This document shows, piece after piece, positions 1-6,974 of a stretch of DNA of 16,120 bases; position 1 is the stretch's first letter; the number at the start of each line of letters is the position of its first letter. Position numbers and translations under genes: made by a program. Origin of the DNA: Chloroflexi bacterium RBG_16_51_16 (GTDB lineage Bacteria > Chloroflexota > Anaerolineae > Anaerolineales > Villigracilaceae); NCBI GenBank assembly GCA_001796785.1, contig MGNL01000130.1, positions 1-16,120 on the forward strand, given 5' to 3'. The notes under the pieces are model-generated. The model did not search any database, was not told the origin of the DNA, and worked only from the letters and a program-made list of their open reading frames with translations.

Positions 1-170
1 GGTCCGGGTTCTCGTTGAGTTATGGAGGAAATGTTTTGGTATCCATTATTAACAGGTGTACACGCAGTAATAAGAAAAATAGTCATAAATGTGATGTGAT
101 CAATTAATAACCGGTACATGGGATTGGGTTTTGATTCCCTGGAGCGTTCGTAAGGCAGGCTGGGGATTAT
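1..170. other. Intergenic stretch downstream of the stress-protein gene
   Basis: No gene or convincing terminator is visible here. A loose inverted repeat, TTATTA (46-51) and TAATAA (68-73), flanks the palindrome GTGTACAC. It has no GC-rich stem or T-run in either direction, so it is not called as a terminator. The minus-strand cluster ends at 171, so its transcript presumably ends within or beyond this stretch. Confidence 0.4.
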
Positions 171-1091
171 TTAAGTTTCAGATAGGGGCATGAGTAGAAT
201 GGGAGTTTTGGTTTGTTGTGCCAATTTAGGCGCAACACTGCGCGCCCAGAAGGCACTTGTACCCGTTTTGCCGTGAGTGGACAGAACGATCAAATCGATA
301 TTCAATAATTCCACGGCATGTAAAATTTCCCTGACGGGGTCTCCGCGTAACACGTGAGCTTGTACTTGTATGTTCCGCTTTTGAAATTCATCCACGTGTC
401 CAGCCAGGTCCCCGGATGTGTTCTGTTCCCGCAGATCGAGGAGTATTTGCGCTGTGGCTGGCATCAGGTTACCCACTGCAGCTTGTTCCCCAGAGAGTGT
501 ACTGAAGGTGGGTACCACGCTTAATAGATGGATGCGTGCTTCGAAAATTTTTCCCAACGATTGAGCTGTGGACAGGGTTATATCATGTCCGGACTCCGGA
601 TCCAGGGGTACCAAGACTCTTTTGATCTTGAAGGGTCCTGAGTTCGGTTTGATGATCAGGAGTGGAGTTTTTCCCCTGCCTACGATTTGCTGTGCAATGT
701 TTCCGAAAAGGAAATCCCTGATCCCGCTCTTCCCATGCGAACTGATGATGATCAGGCTGGATTTATATTCAAGCTCGGCATGTCGGGCAATACTAGCGGC
801 GACATCATTAACCGGAGCCTGGTGTACATGCACCTTGATCATGGACGTTATCGCCCGGGTTGGTGTTGAACCAGGTGGAATTATCCTTCTTGCAACACTT
901 TTCAGGTATTCCTCAGCCTCACCTGGTTCGGTCAGGTGACGTTCATGATGGACTTCTTTTGGCGCATCCTCTTCAATGATGTGGAGCAGGGTGATCCTGG
1001 ATTTCAGTTTCTTGGCAATGTAACGCGCTGAATCCAACGAAGCTTCGGAAAGCTTTGAACCATCCAGGGGCAGGAGTATATCTTTGAACAT
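171..1091 (-). CDS. Tandem universal stress protein (two UspA domains)
   Basis: Cytoplasmic UspA-family protein of 306 residues, about twice the single-domain length. Domain 1 covers roughly residues 1-149 and begins MFKDILLPLDGS, a typical UspA start strand. Domain 2 covers roughly 156-304 and begins with RVLVPLD. The family ATP-binding signature G-2x-G-9x-G-(S/T) is only partly kept. Domain 1 has S117-S-H-G120 and then G130-N131; domain 2 has S271-T-H-G274 and then R284-S285. Nucleotide binding may therefore be weakened, especially in domain 2. The ATG lies 2 bp after the stop of the Nramp gene, with no strong Shine-Dalgarno, which suggests translational coupling as the last gene of the metal cluster. 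UspA proteins generally support survival under stress. The position suggests a link to metal or oxidative stress, which is inference. Confidence 0.9.
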   Translation of the reverse strand: MFKDILLPLDGSKLSEASLDSARYIAKKLKSRITLLHIIEEDAPKEVHHERHLTEPGEAEEYLKSVARRIIPPGSTPTRAITSMIKVHVHQAPVNDVAASIARHAELEYKSSLIIISSHGKSGIRDFLFGNIAQQIVGRGKTPLLIIKPNSGPFKIKRVLVPLDPESGHDITLSTAQSLGKIFEARIHLLSVVPTFSTLSGEQAAVGNLMPATAQILLDLREQNTSGDLAGHVDEFQKRNIQVQAHVLRGDPVREILHAVELLNIDLIVLSTHGKTGTSAFWARSVAPKLAQQTKTPILLMPLSET

Positions 1092-1093
1092 AA

Positions 1094-2398
1094 TTACCGA
1101 CCGAAGATGAGTTGATACAAAAGGAACAAGTTGAGGGCGATGATGACACCGGCCACAACCGATGCCAGATACGTGGTCAGTTTCCGATTAACCAATTTTC
1201 CCATAATATCCTTCCTGCTGGTGAACATGACCAATGGGATGATCGCGAAGGGTAACCCGAAGGACAGCACGACCTGGGAGATCACAAGCGTCCGGGTTGG
1301 CTCGAATCCGAGGAAGATCACGAGCAGTGCCGGGAAAATGGTTACCGCCCTCCGGATCCAGGCAGGAATGTGGAAGTGTAGGAAACCCTGCATGATCACT
1401 TGCCCGGCCATGGTCCCAACAGAAGACGATGATAATCCTGACGCAAGCAGGGAGATAGCGAATACCCATGAGGCTGCTGAACCCAACAGGGGAATTAATG
1501 TCCGGTGTGCCTCTTCGATCGTTCCCACTTGTTGGTAGCCACCGGCAAAAAAGGTTGATGCGGCCATGATCAGCATTGCCATATTGATCAAACCAGCCAG
1601 GCCCATGGCAATGAACACATCGATCATCTCAAACCGGAACAGGAGTTGCTGTTGTTTCGGATTTCGGGTCACGATCCGGTCTTGCATCAATGCCGAGTGC
1701 AGATAGATCACATGCGGCATCACGGTTGCGCCCAGGATACCCGTGGCTAGCAGGACACTCTCCGTTCCCGAAAATTGAGGCACGAACGTGTGATAAATAA
1801 CGTTCGTCCAGTCGGGGCGGTCGAGAATGGTCTCGAACAGGTAACAGATTGCCACGATCCCTACGAAACTGGTAATGACTGCCTCCAGCGGGCGAAAACC
1901 GAATCGTTCCAATCCGAGGATCAAAAAGGTTACCAACGCGGTAATCAATCCTGCGACCCATAATGGCATCCCGAACAGGAGATAAAATCCGAGCGCGGCA
2001 CCCAGGAACTCAGCCAGATCGGTAGCGATGGCGACAAGTTCGCTGATGATCCACATCCCGATCACAACCGGTTTGGCAAACTCATTCCGGCAGTGTTCGG
2101 CAAGATTGTGACCGCTGGCAATTCCCAATTTGGCTGACAGTGACTGGATTAACATCGCCATCAAATTACTGGCCAGGATCACCCATAAGAGCTGGTAACC
2201 GAATTTTGCGCCTCCCTGGATATTGGTAGCAAAATTTCCAGGGTCCATATATGCGACACTGGCAATAAACGCTGGGCCAAGGAATGGAAGCAGTCGAGCC
2301 AGCCGGCTCTTTCTGCTTTTTCCCCGCAGGATGTCATCGGTGGTATTTACAGGTGGAACCCCGCGTTTTATCGATTTAAGATTTGCTTTCTGCTTCAA
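1094..2398 (-). CDS. mntH: Nramp-family Mn2+/Fe2+ transporter (MntH)
   Basis: Proton-coupled divalent metal importer of the inner membrane, 434 residues, with about eleven hydrophobic segments after a basic N-terminus. The TM1 metal-binding motif D52-P-G-N55 and the TM6 motif M227-P-H229 (followed by VIYLHS) are present. In the Nramp family these Asp, Asn and Met residues coordinate Mn2+ or Fe2+, and the retained Met argues against an Al or Mg transporter variant. The usual MPHN is MPHV here. The start is a TTG (2396-2398) with a good Shine-Dalgarno AAGGTGG just upstream, overlapping the 3' end of the methyltransferase gene by 23 bp. It sits with a DtxR/MntR-type regulator and a ZIP transporter in one minus-strand cluster, which supports a role in manganese or iron supply. 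Confidence 0.93.
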   Translation of the reverse strand: MKQKANLKSIKRGVPPVNTTDDILRGKSRKSRLARLLPFLGPAFIASVAYMDPGNFATNIQGGAKFGYQLLWVILASNLMAMLIQSLSAKLGIASGHNLAEHCRNEFAKPVVIGMWIISELVAIATDLAEFLGAALGFYLLFGMPLWVAGLITALVTFLILGLERFGFRPLEAVITSFVGIVAICYLFETILDRPDWTNVIYHTFVPQFSGTESVLLATGILGATVMPHVIYLHSALMQDRIVTRNPKQQQLLFRFEMIDVFIAMGLAGLINMAMLIMAASTFFAGGYQQVGTIEEAHRTLIPLLGSAASWVFAISLLASGLSSSSVGTMAGQVIMQGFLHFHIPAWIRRAVTIFPALLVIFLGFEPTRTLVISQVVLSFGLPFAIIPLVMFTSRKDIMGKLVNRKLTTYLASVVAGVIIALNLFLLYQLIFGR

Positions 2399-2996
2399 GA
2401 CCCCACCTTAGTTTTGGAAGATACCTGCCCGTCCGGTTCATATATAACCGGTATTCCTCGCCAAACCGTTCAATCAATTTCGATTCTTCCATTGGAACTC
2501 GAAAGTTCAATATCAGGAATAAAACCACAGCCATCCCCGCCGTATACCAATTCGCTGCCAGCATGCTGAATGACAGGTAGGCTAAGAATCCCATTGTATA
2601 TAAAGGATGGCGGATCCATCGATAAGGTCCATCGGCCACCAATTGATGGTTGGAACGGGTGATGACTGTCTGGGTGACATTCTTGCCTAGGTGGCTGAAA
2701 ACCCAATAAGCGAATATATCCGCCAGAAAACCAAGTCCAGCACCAGTCAATCTGAACCAGGCCGGGGCTTCGAATTGCGACCATCCCATCCAGGTGGGAT
2801 TGATAAGATACAGGATTACCCCCAGCCAAAGCGTGAGCCCGAATAATCGCAGGCTGATCATTATAGGCAATCCCTCTGCTTTGGCGCTGATCCTATCACC
2901 GCCAATACGGTCTGCTTTGCGGCGGAAGTAAGTTGAAATACCTGCACCGGCTAGGAAAATGACAACCGCGAACCACCGGTAAAAATTTTCAGTCAT
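2376..2996 (-). CDS. ICMT/PEMT-like integral membrane methyltransferase
   Basis: Membrane protein of 206 residues with several hydrophobic segments (about 5-22, 46-66, 82-102, 132-166). The C-terminal half has the signature of isoprenylcysteine carboxyl methyltransferase and phospholipid N-methyltransferase relatives: G123-P-Y-R-W-I-R-H130-P-L-Y133, then E170-E171 and a FGEEYRLYMNRTGRYLP tail. In this superfamily the region binds S-adenosylmethionine. Bacterial members seldom have known substrates, so only the fold is assigned. The ATG is preceded by AGGAG. The gene lies between the DtxR-type regulator and mntH and overlaps mntH by 23 bp, so the two are probably co-transcribed and coupled. 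Its role in a metal cluster is unknown; lipid or thiol methylation are possibilities only. Confidence 0.82.
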   Translation of the reverse strand: MTENFYRWFAVVIFLAGAGISTYFRRKADRIGGDRISAKAEGLPIMISLRLFGLTLWLGVILYLINPTWMGWSQFEAPAWFRLTGAGLGFLADIFAYWVFSHLGKNVTQTVITRSNHQLVADGPYRWIRHPLYTMGFLAYLSFSMLAANWYTAGMAVVLFLILNFRVPMEESKLIERFGEEYRLYMNRTGRYLPKLRWGLEAESKS

Positions 2997-3032
2997 TCGC
3001 GTACTCCTTCTGATATCCCTAAGTTATGTTAG

Positions 3033-3701
3033 TTAAAATTTTTCGACGAAGATTTTTGTAGATATCGCAAGACCAATAACAAAATCCTGGTCATCGATCA
3101 GGACGGTCAGATTGTTATCATACGGTGAGTAATCCGTGATTTCAATTTTGGTACCAGGCACCAAACCCAGGCTGTCAAGATGGCGTAGCAGCTCTGGATT
3201 TTCGGCGTTTACCCGCTTGACAATGGCGGCTTGACCTTTGCGTAATGCGGCAAGTGGTAGCAGGGTGTCTTCCGGCATCGTTAGATTCACGGACGGGATC
3301 GGTTCGCCATGAGGATCCCGCTCGGGATTACCCAGGGCGGATGCAATCCGCGCTTCGAAATCCTCCGAGATTGCGTGTTCGAGCTGTTCAGCTTCTGCAT
3401 GGACTTCATCCCAGGAATATCCAAGTGTTTGTACAAGCCAGGCTTCGATAAGGCGGTGATGGCGGATGACTTCAAGTGCAGCTTTGTTGCCCTGGGCGGT
3501 GAGTTTGACGCCTTGATGCTTGCGATATTCGACCAGCGGCGGCTTGATCCTTGAAAGTTTTTGGATCATCCCGGTCACGGACGCAGGCGCAATCCCAAGC
3601 CTGGTTGCCAGCGCAGTGGTATTAGCTGGTTCACCGCCCGCGGTGAGTTCATATATCGCTTTCAGATAATCCTGGACGGATATTGTTAGGGTTGTCTCCA
3701 T
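3033..3701 (-). CDS. DtxR/MntR-family metal-dependent repressor with FeoA-like domain
   Basis: Cytoplasmic metalloregulator of 222 residues, the length of three-domain DtxR/IdeR proteins. A winged helix lies at about 1-70 (SVQDYLKAIYEL, then an HTH around 28-50), the dimerisation and metal domain at 71-140, and a FeoA/SH3-like domain at 150-222. Aligned by eye to DtxR, the ligand positions are H82, E86, H101, E105, E108 and H109. E105 stands where DtxR has Cys102, and D11 where DtxR has Met10. Both substitutions are those of Mn-sensing MntR relatives, so Mn2+ (or broad Mn/Fe) sensing is inferred. The MntR E11 position is Lys14 here. No Shine-Dalgarno is evident before the ATG. Likely target: the DtxR-type box at 5990-6015 ahead of the cluster. 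Confidence 0.92.
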   Translation of the reverse strand: METTLTISVQDYLKAIYELTAGGEPANTTALATRLGIAPASVTGMIQKLSRIKPPLVEYRKHQGVKLTAQGNKAALEVIRHHRLIEAWLVQTLGYSWDEVHAEAEQLEHAISEDFEARIASALGNPERDPHGEPIPSVNLTMPEDTLLPLAALRKGQAAIVKRVNAENPELLRHLDSLGLVPGTKIEITDYSPYDNNLTVLIDDQDFVIGLAISTKIFVEKF

Positions 3702-3737
3702 TTAATTTTGTTCGTGTGAAATTTATCAGACTCGAAA

Positions 3738-4925
3738 TTATTTGATCATCAATCCGGTTACCCAGAGAAGCAGCATCCCTGTCAAAACGCCTGAAAATAC
3801 TGCGTAAGGCATGGATTGTTTTTCAATATCCTTCTTGATCAATTTGGCAATTTCGTAAACGACCTCGGCGATCGCTCCTGTACCGATCGCCAGGAATAGG
3901 ACAGCCAGGAACGGTGATGGTGAAAAGCCGCCTATCCAGGCTCCGATGATGGCTGGTCCGCCTCCGATAATACCCATCAAGGCAAGTTTTCCGATCCCCG
4001 GTCGATCTCGTAAGACTGGGGCGATGATACCCAATCCCTCGGTGATATTTTGGATGATAAACCCGACCACAAGGAACGTGCCCAGGGCGATCTCGCCGAT
4101 ATTGTAAGCTGCTCCAATTGCCAATCCTTCACCTAAATTGTGCAGTCCGATGCCGATGGATATCATCATCGCGATCGAGAGTCTTCGTGTAGCCTCATCT
4201 CCTGTAACCTGGGTTTGCTGTCGTGAGATCGCGTCCAATAGCAGGAAAGTGGTAACTGCGCCAATTCCGATCATTCCTATACCCTGGAACACTGAGGGCA
4301 ATTCTCCGGCAACTTCGAGAGCCTCTGCCAGGGTGTCGAGACCCAGAAAAACAAGTAAACCTGCGGTGGCGGCCATTAGGAAGGTCATTGCCTGTCGACC
4401 TAGCTGACGCAGCGCTGGAAACCAGAATATTCCCAGGAAAACAGGGATAACTCCAACAAATAGCCCGATGAGCGTAAATCCCCAAAAAGTTGAAGCAGAT
4501 GGATCGGGAGTTTCAAATGCGACGGGTATTTCTACTTCGAAGGGAATGGAATTGCTCGTGAATATTGTGATGGTATAAGCCTCAGCATAGGTCCACGGAT
4601 AGTTCAGGTGGATCTCCGCATAGCCAAGGCGTGGAATCGTAGTGGATGGCTCGATTGTGTATCGAACGACAGCTGAATTAATCACAATCTGGGCAACAGT
4701 GAGTTCTTGCGGTCCTGTGTTGCGGACGTGCAATTCGATCGAGCCGCGGTCCAGCACATATCGTTCGACCGTAAGTTCCTCGACCGGTGCAGCCGGTGTA
4801 AGGTTTAAGCCGCCGCCCGTTGATAAGAACAGCGCGATGACACCTGCCAACAGGATGATTGGCACTAGAAAAAGTATCAGTGTTCGCAAGCTAAATCGAT
4901 TCGATGGTTTGTTTATTTTTGTCAT
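3738..4925 (-). CDS. ZIP-family metal transporter with N-terminal ectodomain
   Basis: Membrane transporter for Zn2+, Fe2+ or Mn2+, 395 residues. The ZIP core (about 147-395) carries the TM4 motif H262-N-L-G-E266-G and the TM5 motif Q292-N-I-T-E296-G. ZupT-type proteins have His at the second site. Gln there is, from memory, typical of the GufA/ZIP11 branch. Unusually, the core is preceded by a signal-anchor helix (about 13-35) and a 100-residue polar beta-rich stretch (about 45-140) containing VRNTGPQELTV and IPRLGYAEIHL, which reads like an extracytoplasmic Ig-like domain. The ATG lies 14 bp after the multicopper oxidase stop, and the regulator follows 36 bp downstream. Direction of transport cannot be told from sequence. 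Family assignment is firm; metal and ectodomain function are not. Confidence 0.9.
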   Translation of the reverse strand: MTKINKPSNRFSLRTLILFLVPIILLAGVIALFLSTGGGLNLTPAAPVEELTVERYVLDRGSIELHVRNTGPQELTVAQIVINSAVVRYTIEPSTTIPRLGYAEIHLNYPWTYAEAYTITIFTSNSIPFEVEIPVAFETPDPSASTFWGFTLIGLFVGVIPVFLGIFWFPALRQLGRQAMTFLMAATAGLLVFLGLDTLAEALEVAGELPSVFQGIGMIGIGAVTTFLLLDAISRQQTQVTGDEATRRLSIAMMISIGIGLHNLGEGLAIGAAYNIGEIALGTFLVVGFIIQNITEGLGIIAPVLRDRPGIGKLALMGIIGGGPAIIGAWIGGFSPSPFLAVLFLAIGTGAIAEVVYEIAKLIKKDIEKQSMPYAVFSGVLTGMLLLWVTGLMIK

Positions 4926-4939
4926 TTTGCGCCACTAAA

Positions 4940-5965
4940 TTATTCGGTCACGTCGAACATACCAGTCCAGCCCAATTCTGCGAATTCGGTGTTATGCGCA
5001 TGGAACATATACATACCCGGGTATCGGTAGCTGAATTCAATAATGCCTCTTTGAGCCTGGGTTTGCATGACTGTATCTGTGAATTCAGCTGGGGTCATAC
5101 TTGTTCCCGTGGGGAAATATTGAAAAAAATTCGCATGCAGGTGGAACGAATTAAGAAGATCGAACTCCAGGATATTCACGAGATAGATACGGACGCTCTC
5201 GCCAACTTTGAGTGGGATGGGATGGTTCTGATAATGGAAGGGGATTGCATTTACCGCGTAGAAATCGTTTTCATCATCGAAATCCACATCAAAGCCACTC
5301 ATCACCATGACAAATTCATGGTCGACTGGCGGCCTGCCGCCCTTCGGATCAATGATAAATGCACCATACAATCCCTTGGCGATATGGCGCGCAAGCGGAA
5401 AAATATGACAGTGGTAGAGATGCACGCCAAACGGGTCAGCGTCAAATTGATACGTGAAGGATCCGCCCGGCTCTACCGACCCTCCCGGACCCGAGCCGGG
5501 AACGCCATCCATAGCACCCGGATGGAACCCATGGAAATGCATCGTATGTGGGTGATTGCTGCCATTTTTTAGTGTGATTCGGAGGCGATCTCCCTCGGTA
5601 CAGCGTAGGGTTGGACCAGGAATACGACCATTGTAGGTCCAGGCCGGGTAAATAATACCGGGTACAACCTCAATGTCCTTGTTGATCGAGATGACCTCGT
5701 ATTCGCGCAGGATCTGTCCGCCTGGAAGGGTAGAGACTTTCCCGTAGTCAAAATCTGTTAATATCTGTGTCGGATCGAAACCATTCTTCGCATGATCCAC
5801 TTCGCCAACCGTGCCGGGAAGATCGCCTGGATGATCCATTTGATCATGCTGGTGAGGTGGGTGCGAACTTGGTGAGACCGGCTTGCTGACCGCTGCAACC
5901 CCTGCCGCACCAGCAAGCACCAGGCCGCCCGTTCTTAAAAAGTCACGCCGCGATAATTGTTTCAT
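4940..5965 (-). CDS. Tat-exported two-domain multicopper oxidase
   Basis: Copper oxidase of 341 residues, the size of two-cupredoxin-domain enzymes rather than three-domain laccases. The N-terminus SRRDFLRTG (5-13) followed by a hydrophobic Ala-rich stretch is a Tat signal, so export of the folded protein is expected. A His-rich linker follows (H35, H38, H40, H45). Domain 1 has H140-T-M-H143-F-H145 and H182-L-Y-H185-C186-H187 with H194, giving type 1 (C186) and trinuclear ligands. The likely axial position is Leu199. Domain 2 has H275-L-H277 and H322-A-H324 near the end. Two-domain enzymes usually form trimers with interface trinuclear centres. It is first in the metal cluster, with AGGAG before the ATG. 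Oxidation of Mn2+, Fe2+ or Cu+ is plausible from context; a nitrite reductase is less likely because of the HCH arrangement. Confidence 0.9.
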   Translation of the reverse strand: MKQLSRRDFLRTGGLVLAGAAGVAAVSKPVSPSSHPPHQHDQMDHPGDLPGTVGEVDHAKNGFDPTQILTDFDYGKVSTLPGGQILREYEVISINKDIEVVPGIIYPAWTYNGRIPGPTLRCTEGDRLRITLKNGSNHPHTMHFHGFHPGAMDGVPGSGPGGSVEPGGSFTYQFDADPFGVHLYHCHIFPLARHIAKGLYGAFIIDPKGGRPPVDHEFVMVMSGFDVDFDDENDFYAVNAIPFHYQNHPIPLKVGESVRIYLVNILEFDLLNSFHLHANFFQYFPTGTSMTPAEFTDTVMQTQAQRGIIEFSYRYPGMYMFHAHNTEFAELGWTGMFDVTE

Positions 5966-5989
5966 ACCACTCCTAAGATTAAACTAAAC

Positions 5990-6015
5990 AAATATTTAGG
6001 TGATCCTAAATATTT
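5990..6015. promoter_or_regulatory. Predicted DtxR/MntR-type operator
   Basis: Perfect 11-bp inverted repeat: AAATATTTAGG (5990-6000), spacer TGAT, CCTAAATATTT (6005-6015). The core TTTAGG-N4-CCTAAA resembles DtxR/IdeR/SirR boxes, whose half-sites are TTAGG and CCTAA. It overlaps the -10 and start site of the oxidase promoter, the classic place for metal-dependent repression. The only DtxR-family gene in the window lies in the cluster this promoter serves. A lone copy of the half-site TTAGGATC lies at 6108-6115. Binding itself is inferred. Confidence 0.75.
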
Positions 6016-6040
6016 TAGTCAATTTCTATATCCCTGTCAA
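6012..6040 (-). promoter_or_regulatory. Sigma70-type promoter of the metal cluster
   Basis: On the minus strand, TTGACA (6035-6040) is a consensus -35, the spacer is exactly 17 bp, and TAAAAT (6012-6017) matches the -10 in five of six bases. The start site is predicted near 6005, leaving about a 40-nt leader to the oxidase ATG at 5965. This is the best promoter in the window and no comparable one lies between the six downstream genes. Confidence 0.8.
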
Positions 6041-6145
6041 GTCGAACCTGATTTGATTTCAATGACTTATTGACACACTTGAAACAAAATACACTAATTG
6101 ATTCAAATTAGGATCGAAAAGTAACCGTGCACATTTTGAAAATAA

Positions 6146-6161
6146 CATTTTGGACAAAATG
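6146..6161. repeat. Short AT-rich palindrome next to a direct repeat
   Basis: CATTTTG (6146-6152) and CAAAATG (6155-6161) form a 7-bp inverted repeat around GA. ACATTTTG also occurs at 6131-6138 and 6145-6152, a direct repeat 14 bp apart. It lies between the methyltransferase stop (6200) and the oxidase promoter. It could be part of a weak terminator for the minus-strand methyltransferase transcript or a protein-binding site. No T-run is present to decide. Confidence 0.3.
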
Positions 6162-6199
6162 CGGAATAGCCTTTGCAGGCTCGCGTGTCTGATTATTGG

Positions 6200-6856
6200 T
6201 CAGGGCTTGGATTGTTTAGTAGCAATCAATATTAGTAAGGAGATGGATCCCAACTCTCTCAGATGAGTCTCGACATTAAAGCGGGAAGATTCCATTCGTA
6301 CTTTGTATTGATCCTTGATGAGATCCAAAACCCCGGGTGTTTCACCTGTCACCTCGAAAAGCCAGGCCATGATCTTTTCTAAAAACCTTCCACCCCGATA
6401 CCAAACGGCAGGCAGGATGATCAATCTGCCGTTCTCTGTCAATACCCTGTGGATCTCCTCCTGCGTTAATTTCCCAAAAATATATTCGGATGGAAAGGTG
6501 GATAGGATCGTTTCAAATCTTTCTGACGGATAAGGGAGATTGGATGCAAGACCCCTCGCAAGCTTGGAATTGGTGAACCCATGCGTCTTGAGTCGCCGGG
6601 AGGCGAGTCTATTCATCTGTCGTGACTCATCCAATCCGAAACAATTAATCCCACTTTCAAGGAGGGCGAGTTGTAGGTGGCCTGGTCCGAATCCAAGCTC
6701 GAGGACAGCTCCCGGTTGGATCAGCGGGATGATCGATTTAACCCAATCTTTCCAGTGTCCGAGCGAAACGATAGAGGCGACAATATCATAGGCGAATGCA
6801 AACTGATGATACAGCAGGCGGAAAAGATACCGGATAACAGCTTGAATGACCCGCAT
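6200..6856 (-). CDS. Class I SAM-dependent methyltransferase
   Basis: Soluble methyltransferase of 218 residues with a Rossmann fold. Motif I is V51-L-E-L-G-F-G-P-G-H60, the acidic end of strand 2 is D76 in GLDES, and the region LPYPSERFETILSTFPSEYI (107-126) is the post-II/motif III part of the UbiE/Methyltransf_11 group. The strand-5 segment ENGRLIILPA (141-150) fits. The N-terminus (1-45) is aromatic and hydrophobic (RYLFRLLYHQFAFAYDIVAS) and may contact the membrane. The substrate is not predictable. The ATG lacks a recognisable Shine-Dalgarno, and a large stem-loop ends 11 nt before it (6867), so expression may depend on that structure. The YtxH-like gene ends 118 bp upstream. Confidence 0.85.
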   Translation of the reverse strand: MRVIQAVIRYLFRLLYHQFAFAYDIVASIVSLGHWKDWVKSIIPLIQPGAVLELGFGPGHLQLALLESGINCFGLDESRQMNRLASRRLKTHGFTNSKLARGLASNLPYPSERFETILSTFPSEYIFGKLTQEEIHRVLTENGRLIILPAVWYRGGRFLEKIMAWLFEVTGETPGVLDLIKDQYKVRMESSRFNVETHLRELGSISLLILIATKQSKP

Positions 6857-6866
6857 AAATTAATCA

Positions 6867-6948
6867 GGGTTTGACCTTGGTTATCGCTGGCTCATGGATT
6901 GGGGTGATCCAGCGAAAGACAGAGGTCAAACCCCGATGATGGGTTTGA
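6867..6948 (-). other. Competing stem-loops, possible attenuator or palindromic repeat
   Basis: On the minus-strand RNA three segments occur in order: TCAAACCC (6948-6941), GGGTTTGACCT (6933-6923) and AGGTCAAACCC (6877-6867). The middle one can pair with the first (8 bp, 7-nt loop) or the third (11 bp, perfect). The long form also contains a nested 6-bp stem CGCTGG/CCAGCG (6909-6914 with 6885-6890). The two folds exclude each other. The long stem ends 11 nt before the methyltransferase ATG. There is no T-run, so a Rho-independent terminator is unlikely. It could instead be a dispersed palindromic repeat. Confidence 0.5.
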
Positions 6949-6974
6949 TTAGGAATGAAATTGGTCAGGTTATA

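Noticed and set aside
22..99. 25-codon frame on the plus strand preceded by purine-rich bases
   Set aside because: Too short, no recognisable product and no promoter. It gives no support beyond chance.
3019..3032. CTAA-N6-TTAG between the regulator and the ICMT-like gene as a second metal box
   Set aside because: The half-sites are in the opposite order to the TTAGG/CCTAA box, arms are only 4 bp, and no promoter is associated.
4904..5572. Open frame of 222 codons on the plus strand
   Set aside because: It lies antisense to the multicopper oxidase, whose copper motifs are intact. Its translation has no recognisable domain, so it is a shadow of the real gene.
6070..6098. Plus-strand TTGACA-17-ACTAAT, a possible promoter for an antisense or small RNA
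   Set aside because: The -10 matches only four of six bases, no plus-strand gene follows, and there is no terminator downstream.
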